Notes: generated from the letters alone by a model not told the origin. A stretch of 64,000 bases of DNA from Mangrovimicrobium sp033283385 (GCA_033283385.1 JAWMQQ010000001.1:1550001-1614000); one strand, 5' to 3'. Shown: positions 9,373 to 16,660, numbered from the stretch's first letter. A program made the numbers and translations.

Positions 9373-10326
9373 TCAGTTCGCCCATTCGAAGGGATCGGAG
9401 AAGATGTTGCCCGGGTGGGCGCCCTGCATGAAGCACTGGTAGTGCAGGCGCGCCACCTGTGCAGGTTCCCCGCTCAGGTAAACCAGTTGCCCGCGCAGGT
9501 TCGGGTGCCGGCTGGCCAGCAGGGCCGCGACATCCTCCTGCTGCGCGTCAGCCAGCCGGTCCGCGTCGCGCCGGACTACCGGCACCACCCGCAGGCGCTC
9601 CGATTGCGCACTGAGCGCCTGCAGCTCCCGCAACAGGTAGAAATGCCCGGGTTCGCCGGCGCAGGCGTACACGCAGATATCGCCGTGGTGGCCGTCGACC
9701 AGCGCCTGCTTGAGCACGCCGTACACCGGTGACAGCCCGGTGCCCATACCCACCAGCACCATCGACTGCCCCGGCATGGCGGGGCTGTAGAAGCAGTCGC
9801 CGCGGGGCAGGCTGACCAGGCACTCGTCACCGGTATCGAGTTCGTGCTCCAGCCAGCCGCTGACCAGACCGCCGCGGCGCCGCACATGCAGTTCCATGAA
9901 GCCTTCCTCGGGCCGGCTGGCGATAGAGTAGGGGCGGCCCTTGAGCGGCGTACGCCAGAGCGTGAGGTACTGGCCCGCGCGCCAGTCCACCTCGGCCCGC
10001 AGCCGCACGCGCAGCACGCGTGCGTTGAGCTCCTGTTTTTCCACCAGTATCGCGGTGCGACGGCAGTTGAGGTCCAGCAGCTCGATCTCGATGTCGGATT
10101 CCGGCTGGTACTGGCAGGCGAGAAAGTAGTTGAGGTCGCGCTGGCGGCTGTTGAGGCCGCGCTGGGCGAGGGGCGGGGGACTGCCGCCTTTCAGTTGCGC
10201 GAGGCAATTCTGGCAGCGCCCGGTGCGGCAGCCGCTGGGTATCCCGATTCCCGCCCGTTCCAGGCTTTGCAGGACGTCGTCGCCACGCGAGTCAATGCGA
10301 CGCTCCTGGCAGATAATGACAGGCAT
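9373..10326 (-). CDS. 2Fe-2S ferredoxin/FNR-type reductase
   Basis: About 317 residues: an N-terminal plant-type [2Fe-2S] domain (CRTGRCQNCLA, with the fourth Cys in FLACQY), an FAD-binding barrel (RPYSIAS, about residue 130) and a C-terminal NAD-binding domain (MVLVGMGTGLSPVYG; SGEP). It resembles the reductase components of aromatic oxygenases and the Vnf/nif-linked reductases, and would move electrons between NAD(P)H and a one-electron carrier. It is convergent with the nifB operon (13 bp) and lies 121 bp downstream of the DUF2750/ABM genes, whose promoter has NifA/sigma-54 signals, so it may be co-transcribed. A GTG at 10329 is an alternative start. Confidence 0.85.
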   Translation of the reverse strand: MPVIICQERRIDSRGDDVLQSLERAGIGIPSGCRTGRCQNCLAQLKGGSPPPLAQRGLNSRQRDLNYFLACQYQPESDIEIELLDLNCRRTAILVEKQELNARVLRVRLRAEVDWRAGQYLTLWRTPLKGRPYSIASRPEEGFMELHVRRRGGLVSGWLEHELDTGDECLVSLPRGDCFYSPAMPGQSMVLVGMGTGLSPVYGVLKQALVDGHHGDICVYACAGEPGHFYLLRELQALSAQSERLRVVPVVRRDADRLADAQQEDVAALLASRHPNLRGQLVYLSGEPAQVARLHYQCFMQGAHPGNIFSDPFEWAN

Positions 10327-10447
10327 CACGCTCTCTATAGCACTGCGGACTCGATACGGGCGGGGTACATCCCGGGCGAAGGGGCAGTTCGCACCGGAAA
10401 TTCAGCTTACGCCCGCGGGGAGTGCGTGTAAACCGCCCCGCGACGTG

Positions 10448-10849
10448 TCAGCCATCCAGCCGGTACTCCCCGGCGTCGAACATGCCGGTGAGGATGTCGT
10501 ACAGCCGCTCCGGCGAGACCAGGCAGCCGTCGCGCCCCGGGGATGACATCACAGCGATCATGGCGTCGTCCTCGATCAGCGCGCTCAGGGTCTGGTAAAC
10601 GAAGTCCTCGAGGGACTCCGCCAGCGGGGTATAGCCCGACACCGTCGAGGCCTGCGCAACCAGCTGGCGGTAGGGCCAGACCGGCATCACCCACTGCTCA
10701 CCGGATTCGAGCATCAGCCATTCGCAGCCGTCGTCGAGTCCCCAGACTTCCTCGGTCTCGTAGACACGGGTCAAAAAGTATTCCAGCAGTTCGCCGTCGC
10801 CCATCGACTCGAACTCGGCGTATTCCTTGGGGTAGGGCGCGTGGCGCAT
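10448..10849 (-). CDS. DUF2750-like protein
   Basis: A 133-residue acidic protein. LEYFLTRVYETEEVWGLDDG followed by VMPVWPYRQLV and SLEDFVYQTLSALIEDD matches the pattern of DUF2750 proteins (small cytoplasmic proteins of unknown role) as I know it. The ATG at 10849 is preferred to longer upstream starts because the upstream extension overlaps the ABM gene and is low in complexity; GGAG lies about 10 bp upstream. It is 22 bp downstream of the ABM gene and probably in its operon. Confidence 0.7.
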   Translation of the reverse strand: MRHAPYPKEYAEFESMGDGELLEYFLTRVYETEEVWGLDDGCEWLMLESGEQWVMPVWPYRQLVAQASTVSGYTPLAESLEDFVYQTLSALIEDDAMIAVMSSPGRDGCLVSPERLYDILTGMFDAGEYRLDG

Positions 10850-10871
10850 ACGGCAATCTCCGGGTGGGCGG

Positions 10872-11174
10872 TCAGGCGACCGCGTCGAAACCTTCGAACT
10901 GGGGCGGGCCCAGGTAGATATCCCGCGAACTTCCCGCGCCGGCGTGGGCCTTGCGGAAAGCCTCTGAGCGGGTCCAGTCGGCGAACGCCTGTTCAGAATC
11001 CCAGGTGGAGTGGGAGGCGAACAGGGTGTACTCATCCGTCGCGGGTCCCTGCAGCAGGTGGAAATCGCGAAACCCGGGCACATCGTCGAGGAAGGTATCG
11101 CGGTTTTTCCAGATGTCGATGAACTCCTGCTCCCTGCCGGGGGCGATACGGAAGCGGTTCATGGCGATGTACAT
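10872..11174 (-). CDS. ABM-fold (antibiotic biosynthesis monooxygenase/HmoA-like) protein
   Basis: A 100-residue ferredoxin-like-fold protein: MYIAMNRFRIAPGREQEFI, then VPGFRDFHLLQGP and YTLFASHSTWDSEQAFADWT, characteristic of the ABM/HmoA family of cofactor-free monooxygenases and heme-degrading enzymes. The ATG at 11174 is supported by AGGAGA 6 bp upstream and by family length. The promoter region carries a minus-strand sigma-54 element and a NifA site shared with the divergent operon, implying expression during nitrogen fixation. Heme or iron recycling is a guess. Confidence 0.8.
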   Translation of the reverse strand: MYIAMNRFRIAPGREQEFIDIWKNRDTFLDDVPGFRDFHLLQGPATDEYTLFASHSTWDSEQAFADWTRSEAFRKAHAGAGSSRDIYLGPPQFEGFDAVA

Positions 11175-11222
11175 GGGGCTTCTCCTGTGGGTCTCAGTGC
11201 TCAGCTGCCTGCGATTCACAGC

Positions 11223-11238
11223 TGCAATTTTCAGTCCA
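11223..11238 (-). promoter_or_regulatory. Probable sigma-54 promoter of the ABM gene
   Basis: Read on the minus strand the sequence is TGGACT-GAAAA-TTGCA: invariant GG and GC are 10 bp apart and the -12 half is perfect. The predicted start lies about 35 nt before the ABM ATG. A NifA site is about 110 bp upstream. Confidence 0.65.
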
Positions 11239-11348
11239 GATCAGTGTGGACGGAAAGTATGACCGGAAAGCGGCGGGTGCAACCGCTCCGGGCGTGCCGG
11301 AATTGTGGCAATCGCGCCAAAACCGGCGGGGAAGTTTCGCCGCGGTAG

Positions 11349-11364
11349 TGTTGCATCACCGACA
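11349..11364. promoter_or_regulatory. NifA site between divergent operons
   Basis: TGTTGCATCACCGACA is TGT-N10-ACA. It lies about 75 bp upstream of the rightward -24 element and about 110 bp from the leftward one, so it could serve both promoters. The 379-bp gene-free gap 11175-11553 contains only this regulatory region and AT-rich sequence (11365-11435) that might bind IHF. Confidence 0.75.
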
Positions 11365-11437
11365 ATTATCTAATGCACATTCGAGATAAATTTCATAATC
11401 AACTGATAAAAAAGAATTATGTATTGTTTATTTGAAT

Positions 11438-11454
11438 GGGCACGGAGCTTGCCA
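11438..11454 (+). promoter_or_regulatory. Sigma-54 promoter of the 11.55-15.6 kb operon
   Basis: GGGCACGGAGCTTGCCA matches TGGCACG-N4-TTGCA with GG at 11439-11440 and GC at 11451-11452 (10 bp apart). It is correctly placed downstream of a NifA site and about 100 bp before the first gene. Confidence 0.75.
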
Positions 11455-11553
11455 CCAGCATAGGGACAACCTTCAACAAGCGGGCCGACCCGCGGCCGCC
11501 CAAGCCGGTGCCGCCGCTGTTCGATCCGCCCACAGCCTGCCCAGGAGGCCGCC

Positions 11554-12111
11554 GTGTTACTGGAACAGTACAAAGCCGACAATCTGTTGTTCAACACCAA
11601 CTTTTGTGACGCCACCAGCCAGCCGGGTTTGTCGGGCTATCGCGGCGACCTCGTCATCGTCGATGGCGGGCTGGACGACAAGGGCCACCCCAATCCCCCG
11701 CACGAAGTCCTGCGAGGGGCAGTGGTGCTCGCCGGTGAGCAGATAAACATGCTGATCGGCAGCCTCGATAGCATCGACCAGTTGCCGACGCTGCTGGACC
11801 GTTTCGGGCCGGACCTCGCCGCGGACGCGAAGCTGATGCTGTTCGTGGTCAACGCCAGCGAGCGGGCACAGTTCGACTACGGGGGCAGGCTGGTTCCGAT
11901 CATCCCGCTGGTCCAGGGCGTGTGCTGGAACGAAGCGATCGACGAGCTGGCGCTGGAAAAATCCGATTTCAAGGGCCAGAGCCCTGCGGACAAGCTCTAC
12001 ACGTTGTACGGAGAGCTCGAGTCCTACAAGGCGAAAGGTCCGGTGAAGAACATGGACGAACTGCTGGCAGCGATCACCAGCGAGGTGCGCGCGGCCTGGG
12101 GCGCCGTTTAG
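11554..12111 (+). CDS. Unknown protein, first gene of NifA-type operon
   Basis: A 185-residue soluble protein starting at GTG with AGGAGG 5 bp upstream. I do not recognise a family. Visible traits are YRGDLVIVDGGLDDKGH, a hydrophobic strand AKLMLFVVNASER, and a helical C-terminus (PADKLYTLYGELESYKAKG). Two Cys residues occur (about 18 and 125) with no metal-binding spacing. It is the first gene after a sigma-54 promoter/NifA site and precedes a NifZ paralogue by about 50 bp, so a part in nitrogenase maturation or protection is plausible but unproven. Confidence 0.75.
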   Translation: MLLEQYKADNLLFNTNFCDATSQPGLSGYRGDLVIVDGGLDDKGHPNPPHEVLRGAVVLAGEQINMLIGSLDSIDQLPTLLDRFGPDLAADAKLMLFVVNASERAQFDYGGRLVPIIPLVQGVCWNEAIDELALEKSDFKGQSPADKLYTLYGELESYKAKGPVKNMDELLAAITSEVRAAWGAV

Positions 12112-12164
12112 CACCGCCAGTGCCAACCAGCAGTATCACTTCACCCCGACGAGCGGAGGACAGC

Positions 12165-12440
12165 ATGCAAGAGAGCACACCCCTGCAACACAGCCGGTTA
12201 CAGCGCGGCGATGCCGTTTATGCCACGCGCACCATTGCCAACGACGGCTCCGTGCCCGGCGCACAGGCGGGCGAAATATTCGCTACCGCCGGTACCATGG
12301 GCATGCTGATCAACACCGGCTATGTCGAACTGGAACCGGACACCGAACTGTTCCTGGTCAGCTTTCGCGACGCCAACGGCAACGCCGGCCCACCGGTGGC
12401 CTGTCTCGCCGAGGAAATCAGCAGTACCCCCTTGTCGTGA
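12165..12440 (+). CDS. NifZ-like protein (short paralogue)
   Basis: A 91-residue protein whose GDAVYATRTIANDGSVPG and GTMGMLINTGYVE line up with GEEVRLVRNVRNDGTYPG and GAVGCVYDVGTYL of the full NifZ encoded at 47.6 kb. It contains only the first, SH3-like, of the two NifZ repeats. NifZ helps form the second P-cluster of the MoFe protein. GGAGG lies ahead of the ATG. Its stop overlaps the next gene's GTG start (GTGA). A second, shortened NifZ under its own NifA-type promoter is unusual. Confidence 0.85.
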   Translation: MQESTPLQHSRLQRGDAVYATRTIANDGSVPGAQAGEIFATAGTMGMLINTGYVELEPDTELFLVSFRDANGNAGPPVACLAEEISSTPLS

Positions 12441-14122
12441 CCGGCGCGCCCACCCAGGCCGAGGTGCGCCCCGGCGCAGCTACATTAGCGGACGTTCGCG
12501 ATTATCACCGGCAGAGCAAGCACGGGTTCCAGGCCTACGCCCGCGGCCCCGGCACCATTGACTGGGAGCGGCAGCCGGACCCGTTCCGGCGTTTTGATGA
12601 ATCCCCGGTGCGGGAACTGCCGCTCACGCCACGCGAACGGGACGCACCGTCGCCCTGGTTTGCGGGTGTGGATATCGATGCGCTATCGCAACCTGGTGCA
12701 CTGCCACGGGTCGCGATTTCGGCGCAGGCGCTGGGTGCGTGGCTGGAACATTCGCTCGCGCTTTCCGCGTGGAAGCAGCACGGCGCGGCGCGCTGGTCGG
12801 TCCGGTGCAATCCCTCCAGCGGCAACCTGCATCCCACCGAGGCGTATCCCGTCCTGCTGGGTGTTGCCGGGTTTCGCGACGGCGTGTACCACTATCGGGC
12901 GGACCTGCACGCGCTGGAGCTGCGCTGTGCATTCACTACGCAGGACGCGCAGCCCGGTGTCTACATCGGCCTCAGCAGCCTGCAGTGGCGCGAGGCCTGG
13001 AAGTACGGCGAGCGGGCGTATCGCTACTGCCAGCTGGATATCGGCCACGCCGTGGCGGCCCTTGCCTACGGCGCTGCGCTCAACGGCTGGTCGCTGGCAC
13101 AGGTCCCGCTGCGCGATGCCGAACTCGAAGCCCTGCTCGGTACCGGACGGGCCGCCGATTTCGTGACGGGTGAGGGCGAGAGGGGCGATTGCCTGTTGCA
13201 GGTCTGTACCGGTGCGGCAAACGCCGCCGGCGCGGATAAGCTGCTTCAACGGGCGCGCGACGGGGAATGGTTCGGCAGCGCGAGAACCATTGACTCGAGG
13301 CATTTTTATGAGTGGCCGGTACTGGACAGTATCGCCAGCCTGGTACGCCGTGAGTCCCGAATTGCCGATGCGCCAGTGGAAGTCGAGGCGCACGCGGAAC
13401 TGCCGTCGCCGCTGCCGGCAAGTGGTGGCGAGATGCTCGCCAACCTGGCCCGCAGGCGCCGCTCTGCGCAGGCTTTCGACCCGGCGGCGCAGATGGGGCG
13501 CGAGGCATTTTTTGCCCTGCTGGACCACCTCTTGCCACGTCCCGCGATAGCACCCTGGAACGCGCTGCCACGGGAGACCTCGCTGCACTGCGTGCTGTTC
13601 CTGCACCGGGTCGAGGGGATCGACCCGGGTCTCTACGCGCTGCCGCGCAGCCCGCGGGGAGAGGAACTCATGCGGCGGGAATTGCGCGAGGAGTTTGCCT
13701 GGGCAGGCATCGAGGGAGCCCCCGCTCACCTGCCGCTGTACCGGCTGGTGAGTGCGCGGGCCGAGCGCGCGGCGGCACGGCTCAGTTGCCAGCAGGCGAT
13801 CGCCGGCGACGGCGTTTTCAGCCTGGCCATGCTGGCCGACTTCGCCGCGTCGATCGAGGATCGTGCCTGGCGCTACCGGGAGCTTTACTGGGAGGCCGGC
13901 GCCATCGGCCAGGCGCTGTATATCGAGGCGGAAAACGCTGGGCTCAGCGGCACCGGCATCGGCTGCTTTTTCGACGACCCGGTGCACGAACTGCTCGGCA
14001 TTGGCGGCGATGCACTGCAGAGCCTCTACCATTTCACCGTGGGGAGGCCGCTGCGCGACAATCGCATCGTCAGCCTGCCGCCCTACGGCCAGCGCCGCGG
14101 TGAGCAAGATGCAATTGCGTGA
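12437..14122 (+). CDS. SagB/ThcOx-like double nitroreductase-fold dehydrogenase
   Basis: A 561-residue protein with two nitroreductase-type halves: an N-terminal half (about 95-290, RCNPSSGNLHPTEAYPVLLG and QLDIGHAVAALAYGAALNGW) and a C-terminal half (about 320-555, starting ANLARRRRSAQAFDP, with FSLAMLADFA and EAGAIGQALYIEAENAGLSGTGIGCFFDDP). This layout is that of SagB-like FMN enzymes, which oxidise azolines in modified peptides. No YcaO cyclodehydratase or precursor peptide is nearby, so the substrate here is unknown. Start is GTG, translationally coupled to the NifZ-like gene; it overlaps the TPR gene by 14 bp. Confidence 0.85.
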   Translation: MTGAPTQAEVRPGAATLADVRDYHRQSKHGFQAYARGPGTIDWERQPDPFRRFDESPVRELPLTPRERDAPSPWFAGVDIDALSQPGALPRVAISAQALGAWLEHSLALSAWKQHGAARWSVRCNPSSGNLHPTEAYPVLLGVAGFRDGVYHYRADLHALELRCAFTTQDAQPGVYIGLSSLQWREAWKYGERAYRYCQLDIGHAVAALAYGAALNGWSLAQVPLRDAELEALLGTGRAADFVTGEGERGDCLLQVCTGAANAAGADKLLQRARDGEWFGSARTIDSRHFYEWPVLDSIASLVRRESRIADAPVEVEAHAELPSPLPASGGEMLANLARRRRSAQAFDPAAQMGREAFFALLDHLLPRPAIAPWNALPRETSLHCVLFLHRVEGIDPGLYALPRSPRGEELMRRELREEFAWAGIEGAPAHLPLYRLVSARAERAAARLSCQQAIAGDGVFSLAMLADFAASIEDRAWRYRELYWEAGAIGQALYIEAENAGLSGTGIGCFFDDPVHELLGIGGDALQSLYHFTVGRPLRDNRIVSLPPYGQRRGEQDAIA

Positions 14123-14606
14123 CCTGTTTTCCTCGCTGCCGCAGGCGGAGGGGGCGGTAGTGCCACTCGCCCTGCAGCAGTTGCTGCGGGAGGACCTGGA
14201 CGCGAGCGCGGACTGGTCACTGGCGGAGCAGCTACTGCTGCGTGCCGAGGCGGCGCTGCCGGACATGCTGGAACTGCGCGTCGCCCGCTACAAGCTCTAC
14301 GCCTACAGCAATCGCTTCGACGACGCACTGGAGACGATCGGCGAGGTACTCCGCATCGCGGCGAACAGCGAGGGTTTCAGCGCCGACTGGCGAAAACTGG
14401 ACAGCGAAAGCGCTCGCTGGCAGCCGGCCCAGGGCAATATCCGGCATTTCCTCTATAGCCTGAAAGCGGCCGGTTTCGTGCGGCTGCGCAGGGGGGATGT
14501 CGAGGAGGCCCTGGCGGTGCTGGAGAAATTGCGCGAGCTGGACCCGCAGGACCAGGTGGGCGGCAGCGTGGTTTACGAACTGGCCTGTCGGTTGCAGGCC
14601 GATTAA
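14109..14606 (+). CDS. TPR protein, paralogue of the nif TPR protein at 46.7 kb
   Basis: A 165-residue helical protein with TPR-type repeats (AEQLLLRAEAALPDMLELRV; RLRRGDVEEALAVLEKLREL). It aligns over most of its length with the protein at 46690-47220: AEPLLLKAFALSPENLTVLV and YLRSGQVEKGVRMLNKVIEL there, with a matching SLKAAGF/ALKGAAY segment. Such proteins usually scaffold protein-protein contacts. The start ATG lies inside the preceding gene. Both paralogues keep company with NifZ homologues, which suggests a matched pair of assembly factors. Confidence 0.8.
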   Translation: MQLRDLFSSLPQAEGAVVPLALQQLLREDLDASADWSLAEQLLLRAEAALPDMLELRVARYKLYAYSNRFDDALETIGEVLRIAANSEGFSADWRKLDSESARWQPAQGNIRHFLYSLKAAGFVRLRRGDVEEALAVLEKLRELDPQDQVGGSVVYELACRLQAD

Positions 14607-14655
14607 CGCCTGATACAGGCCCGCCCACGGGAGGGCCGCATGGGAGATCCGCAAC

Positions 14656-14967
14656 ATGACGAAATTTGCAAACTGCACCGTGGCGCAGATGCCACAGTTA
14701 CTGGCCGCGGAGAACGCGATGCTGCTGGATTGCCGGCAGTTGCGCGACTACCGCGAAGGCCATATCGACAACGCCATGCACGCCCATGACGGACTCGTGG
14801 AATCCCTGATTCGCAGTGCGGACAAGTCCACGCCGCTGGTGATCTACTGCTACCATGGGCACAGCAGCGAACATCTCGCAGAATTGTTCGGCAACTTCGG
14901 CTTCAGCCAGGTCTATAGCGTGCAGGGCGGCTACGCGAGCTGGCTGGAGAGCCGCGGGCAGGGGTAG
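14656..14967 (+). CDS. Rhodanese-like sulfurtransferase
   Basis: A 103-residue single-domain rhodanese: LLDCRQLRDYREGHIDNAMH (the CH2A-like entry), and an active-site loop CYHGHSS with the catalytic Cys in LVIYCYHG, then YSVQGGYASWLE. Of GlpE type. A. vinelandii has rhdN, a rhodanese, in its nifB-nifO-nifQ operon; here the rhodanese has moved to this operon. It could supply sulfane sulfur for Fe-S or cofactor work during nitrogen fixation, which is inferred. Confidence 0.9.
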   Translation: MTKFANCTVAQMPQLLAAENAMLLDCRQLRDYREGHIDNAMHAHDGLVESLIRSADKSTPLVIYCYHGHSSEHLAELFGNFGFSQVYSVQGGYASWLESRGQG

Positions 14968-14975
14968 GGGGCACC

Positions 14976-15332
14976 ATGTTGTGGCTGCAGAGTTTTTTCG
15001 ATAATTCGCCGCCGGCGCCGGTGCCGGTCAATCCGTGGTCGCTGCGCAAGAGCACAGCCATCAAGCTGCTGCTGATCCAGCTGGTCGAGCAGATGGGAGA
15101 TACGCAGTGGCGTATCGACACCACGCGGCGCTCCAATGCCGACGGCATCTACCTGTCCCATCCCGTTGAAACCGCCCTGCGCGCCTATCTGCACGTACAC
15201 GGCCAGCAGGCCGGGCGGGCGGGACTGCACCTGGAGTACCCGCCGGTGGACGGCAACGGCGCCCGCTACGAAGCCTACGAAGATCTCAGGCCGGGAAGGC
15301 TCGCCGACATGCTCGCGGCGCACTTTGGGTGA
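14976..15332 (+). CDS. Small protein of unknown function
   Basis: A 118-residue protein, 9 bp after the rhodanese and overlapping the next gene's GTG (GTGA). It has a hydrophobic helix (AIKLLLIQLVEQM), a Trp/Arg-rich segment (DTQWRIDTTRRSNADGIYLS) and an acidic C-terminal half. I do not recognise it. Tight spacing places it in the NifA-type operon that starts at 11554. Confidence 0.65.
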   Translation: MLWLQSFFDNSPPAPVPVNPWSLRKSTAIKLLLIQLVEQMGDTQWRIDTTRRSNADGIYLSHPVETALRAYLHVHGQQAGRAGLHLEYPPVDGNGARYEAYEDLRPGRLADMLAAHFG

Positions 15333-15577
15333 GCGGCCTCGACCTCATCACGCACCTGGAGGGCCGCCTCCGGGCGGCGATCAACCTCAGCCGGCGTGAA
15401 AACGAGGGCTGGCTGCTCACTATCCGCCTGCTCTACGACGGCCAGCCCGCCGGCTCCCTCAGCTTCAACCTCGACGGCTACAGCGCTGATGAGGCCGAAA
15501 CCCTCGCCCGCAACATCCCGCGAAACCAGGCGCTGATGCGTGAAATCGACGAACACCTCTGGGGCGAAAGCGACTGA
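15329..15577 (+). CDS. Small protein of unknown function, last in operon
   Basis: An 82-residue protein starting at GTG in a 4-bp overlap with the preceding gene. It includes LTIRLLYDGQPAGSLSFNLDGY (beta-type) and an acidic helical C-terminus (RNQALMREIDEHLWGESD). Unrecognised. It converges on the SIR2-like gene with only 4 bp between stop codons and no visible terminator. Confidence 0.65.
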   Translation: MSGLDLITHLEGRLRAAINLSRRENEGWLLTIRLLYDGQPAGSLSFNLDGYSADEAETLARNIPRNQALMREIDEHLWGESD

Positions 15578-15581
15578 GGCG

Positions 15582-16427
15582 TCAGGCGGCCTTGCGCGCC
15601 TGCAGGAGGTCGGCGAAGTCGGCTTCGACGATTTGCAGGCCTTTCTTCGCGCAGAAGCGCTTTTCCTTCTCGCTGGGATCCGGGATCAGCACCCAGCCCG
15701 CCGGTTCGCCGGCGCCATAGATGATGTCACTGAGCACCATGCGTTCGGTGTCGCGCAGCATGCGCATGCCGAGGAACACGTACTGCTTGCCTATCCGGTA
15801 TTCCTTCAGGAACGAGGGAATCGCGAACCCGCCCATCAACTCGGTGATGTAATCCACGTAGTCCGCGTCAGAGGCGATGTAGTTCGGTTCCGGGTTCGGT
15901 GTGCCCATGGGCTTGAACAACACGGGCAGTGCAGGGTTGACGTTCGCAAGGCTGATTTCGCTGTACGCGCCTTCGCGGTTCTCGTACAGCTTGAAACGGT
16001 AATCGGTGCCGGCGATGCGCGCGAGGCCAACCACCAGTGTGTGGGGACGGCCGGCGTAGAAGCCCTGCAGCTGGGTATCGCGGTTACTGTCGATGATGTA
16101 GGGAAGTTCCGCCTCCGCCAGCCACTGGTGGAAAGGCGAATCGCTCCACTGCGTGTCACCGTAGGTGGTGGTGAGGAAGCGCTCGACAAACTTGCGCCCC
16201 TTTTTCTGTTCCAGGTTCATCGCCGCACGTGGAAACTCGTACATCAGCTTGGGCGCCATCGGCGTACCGTTGTTCATGGCGAGGATCAGGCTTTCGCTGT
16301 CCGCGGGTATCGGTCGGCCGTCGCTCTTGCCGGTCACCCCGCGCAGCACTTCAGGGCCGAGGTAGGGCACCACGGTGCCCGCGAGTATACCGTCGAGAAT
16401 GGTGTTGAGTGTCGCAGCTGTGCTCAT
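15582..16427 (-). CDS. SIR2-like (SIR2_2 type) protein, divergent from nifH
   Basis: A 281-residue protein. An N-terminal Rossmann-like start (LDGILAGTVVPYLGPEVL), a middle (YIIDSNRDTQLQGFYAG), FKPMGTPNPEPNYIASDADYVDYI and C-terminal GKQYVFLGMRMLRDTERMVL follow the order of motifs in SIR2-like NAD-binding domains. The start at 16427 has GGGAGA upstream and matches the first family-like residue; the longer frame runs into the nifH control region. A minus-strand sigma-54 element lies 48 bp upstream and the NifA site of nifH is shared. The reaction (NAD hydrolysis, ADP-ribosylation or deacylation) cannot be told from the sequence. Confidence 0.75.
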   Translation of the reverse strand: MSTAATLNTILDGILAGTVVPYLGPEVLRGVTGKSDGRPIPADSESLILAMNNGTPMAPKLMYEFPRAAMNLEQKKGRKFVERFLTTTYGDTQWSDSPFHQWLAEAELPYIIDSNRDTQLQGFYAGRPHTLVVGLARIAGTDYRFKLYENREGAYSEISLANVNPALPVLFKPMGTPNPEPNYIASDADYVDYITELMGGFAIPSFLKEYRIGKQYVFLGMRMLRDTERMVLSDIIYGAGEPAGWVLIPDPSEKEKRFCAKKGLQIVEADFADLLQARKAA

Positions 16428-16474
16428 CTTGGTGTCTCCCGGTGAGTTCCAGATAAATGCCTGTAGAGGGAGAT

Positions 16475-16490
16475 GGCAAGATTCAGGCCA
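16475..16490 (-). promoter_or_regulatory. Sigma-54 promoter of the SIR2-like gene
   Basis: On the minus strand: TGGCCT-GAATC-TTGCC, with GG and GC 10 bp apart. Same half-element TGGCCT as the nifE promoter. The predicted start is about 35 nt before the gene. Confidence 0.7.
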
Positions 16491-16644
16491 GCGCCAAACC
16501 CTTGATTTAAAGGGGTTTGCGCTTGGTGTATTGCCGACAAAGGACCGGACTGGCTGGCGCATCACCGGGAATTGGCAGGTTTGCGACACAAATACACCGG
16601 TTGCTGGCCGAATTGCAGCCGCACACAAAAAACCACAAAACGCG

Positions 16645-16660
16645 TGTTGATAACCCGACA
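16645..16660. promoter_or_regulatory. NifA upstream activator site, nifH / SIR2-like
   Basis: TGTTGATAACCCGACA is TGT-N10-ACA, about 98 bp upstream of the nifH -24 element and about 155 bp from that of the SIR2-like gene. The 447-bp gap 16428-16874 holds no gene, only these control elements. Confidence 0.8.

Noticed and set aside
10850..11083. Longer start for the DUF2750-like gene
   Set aside because: It would overlap the ABM gene on the same strand and encode a Pro/Arg/Ser-rich stretch typical of non-coding frames.
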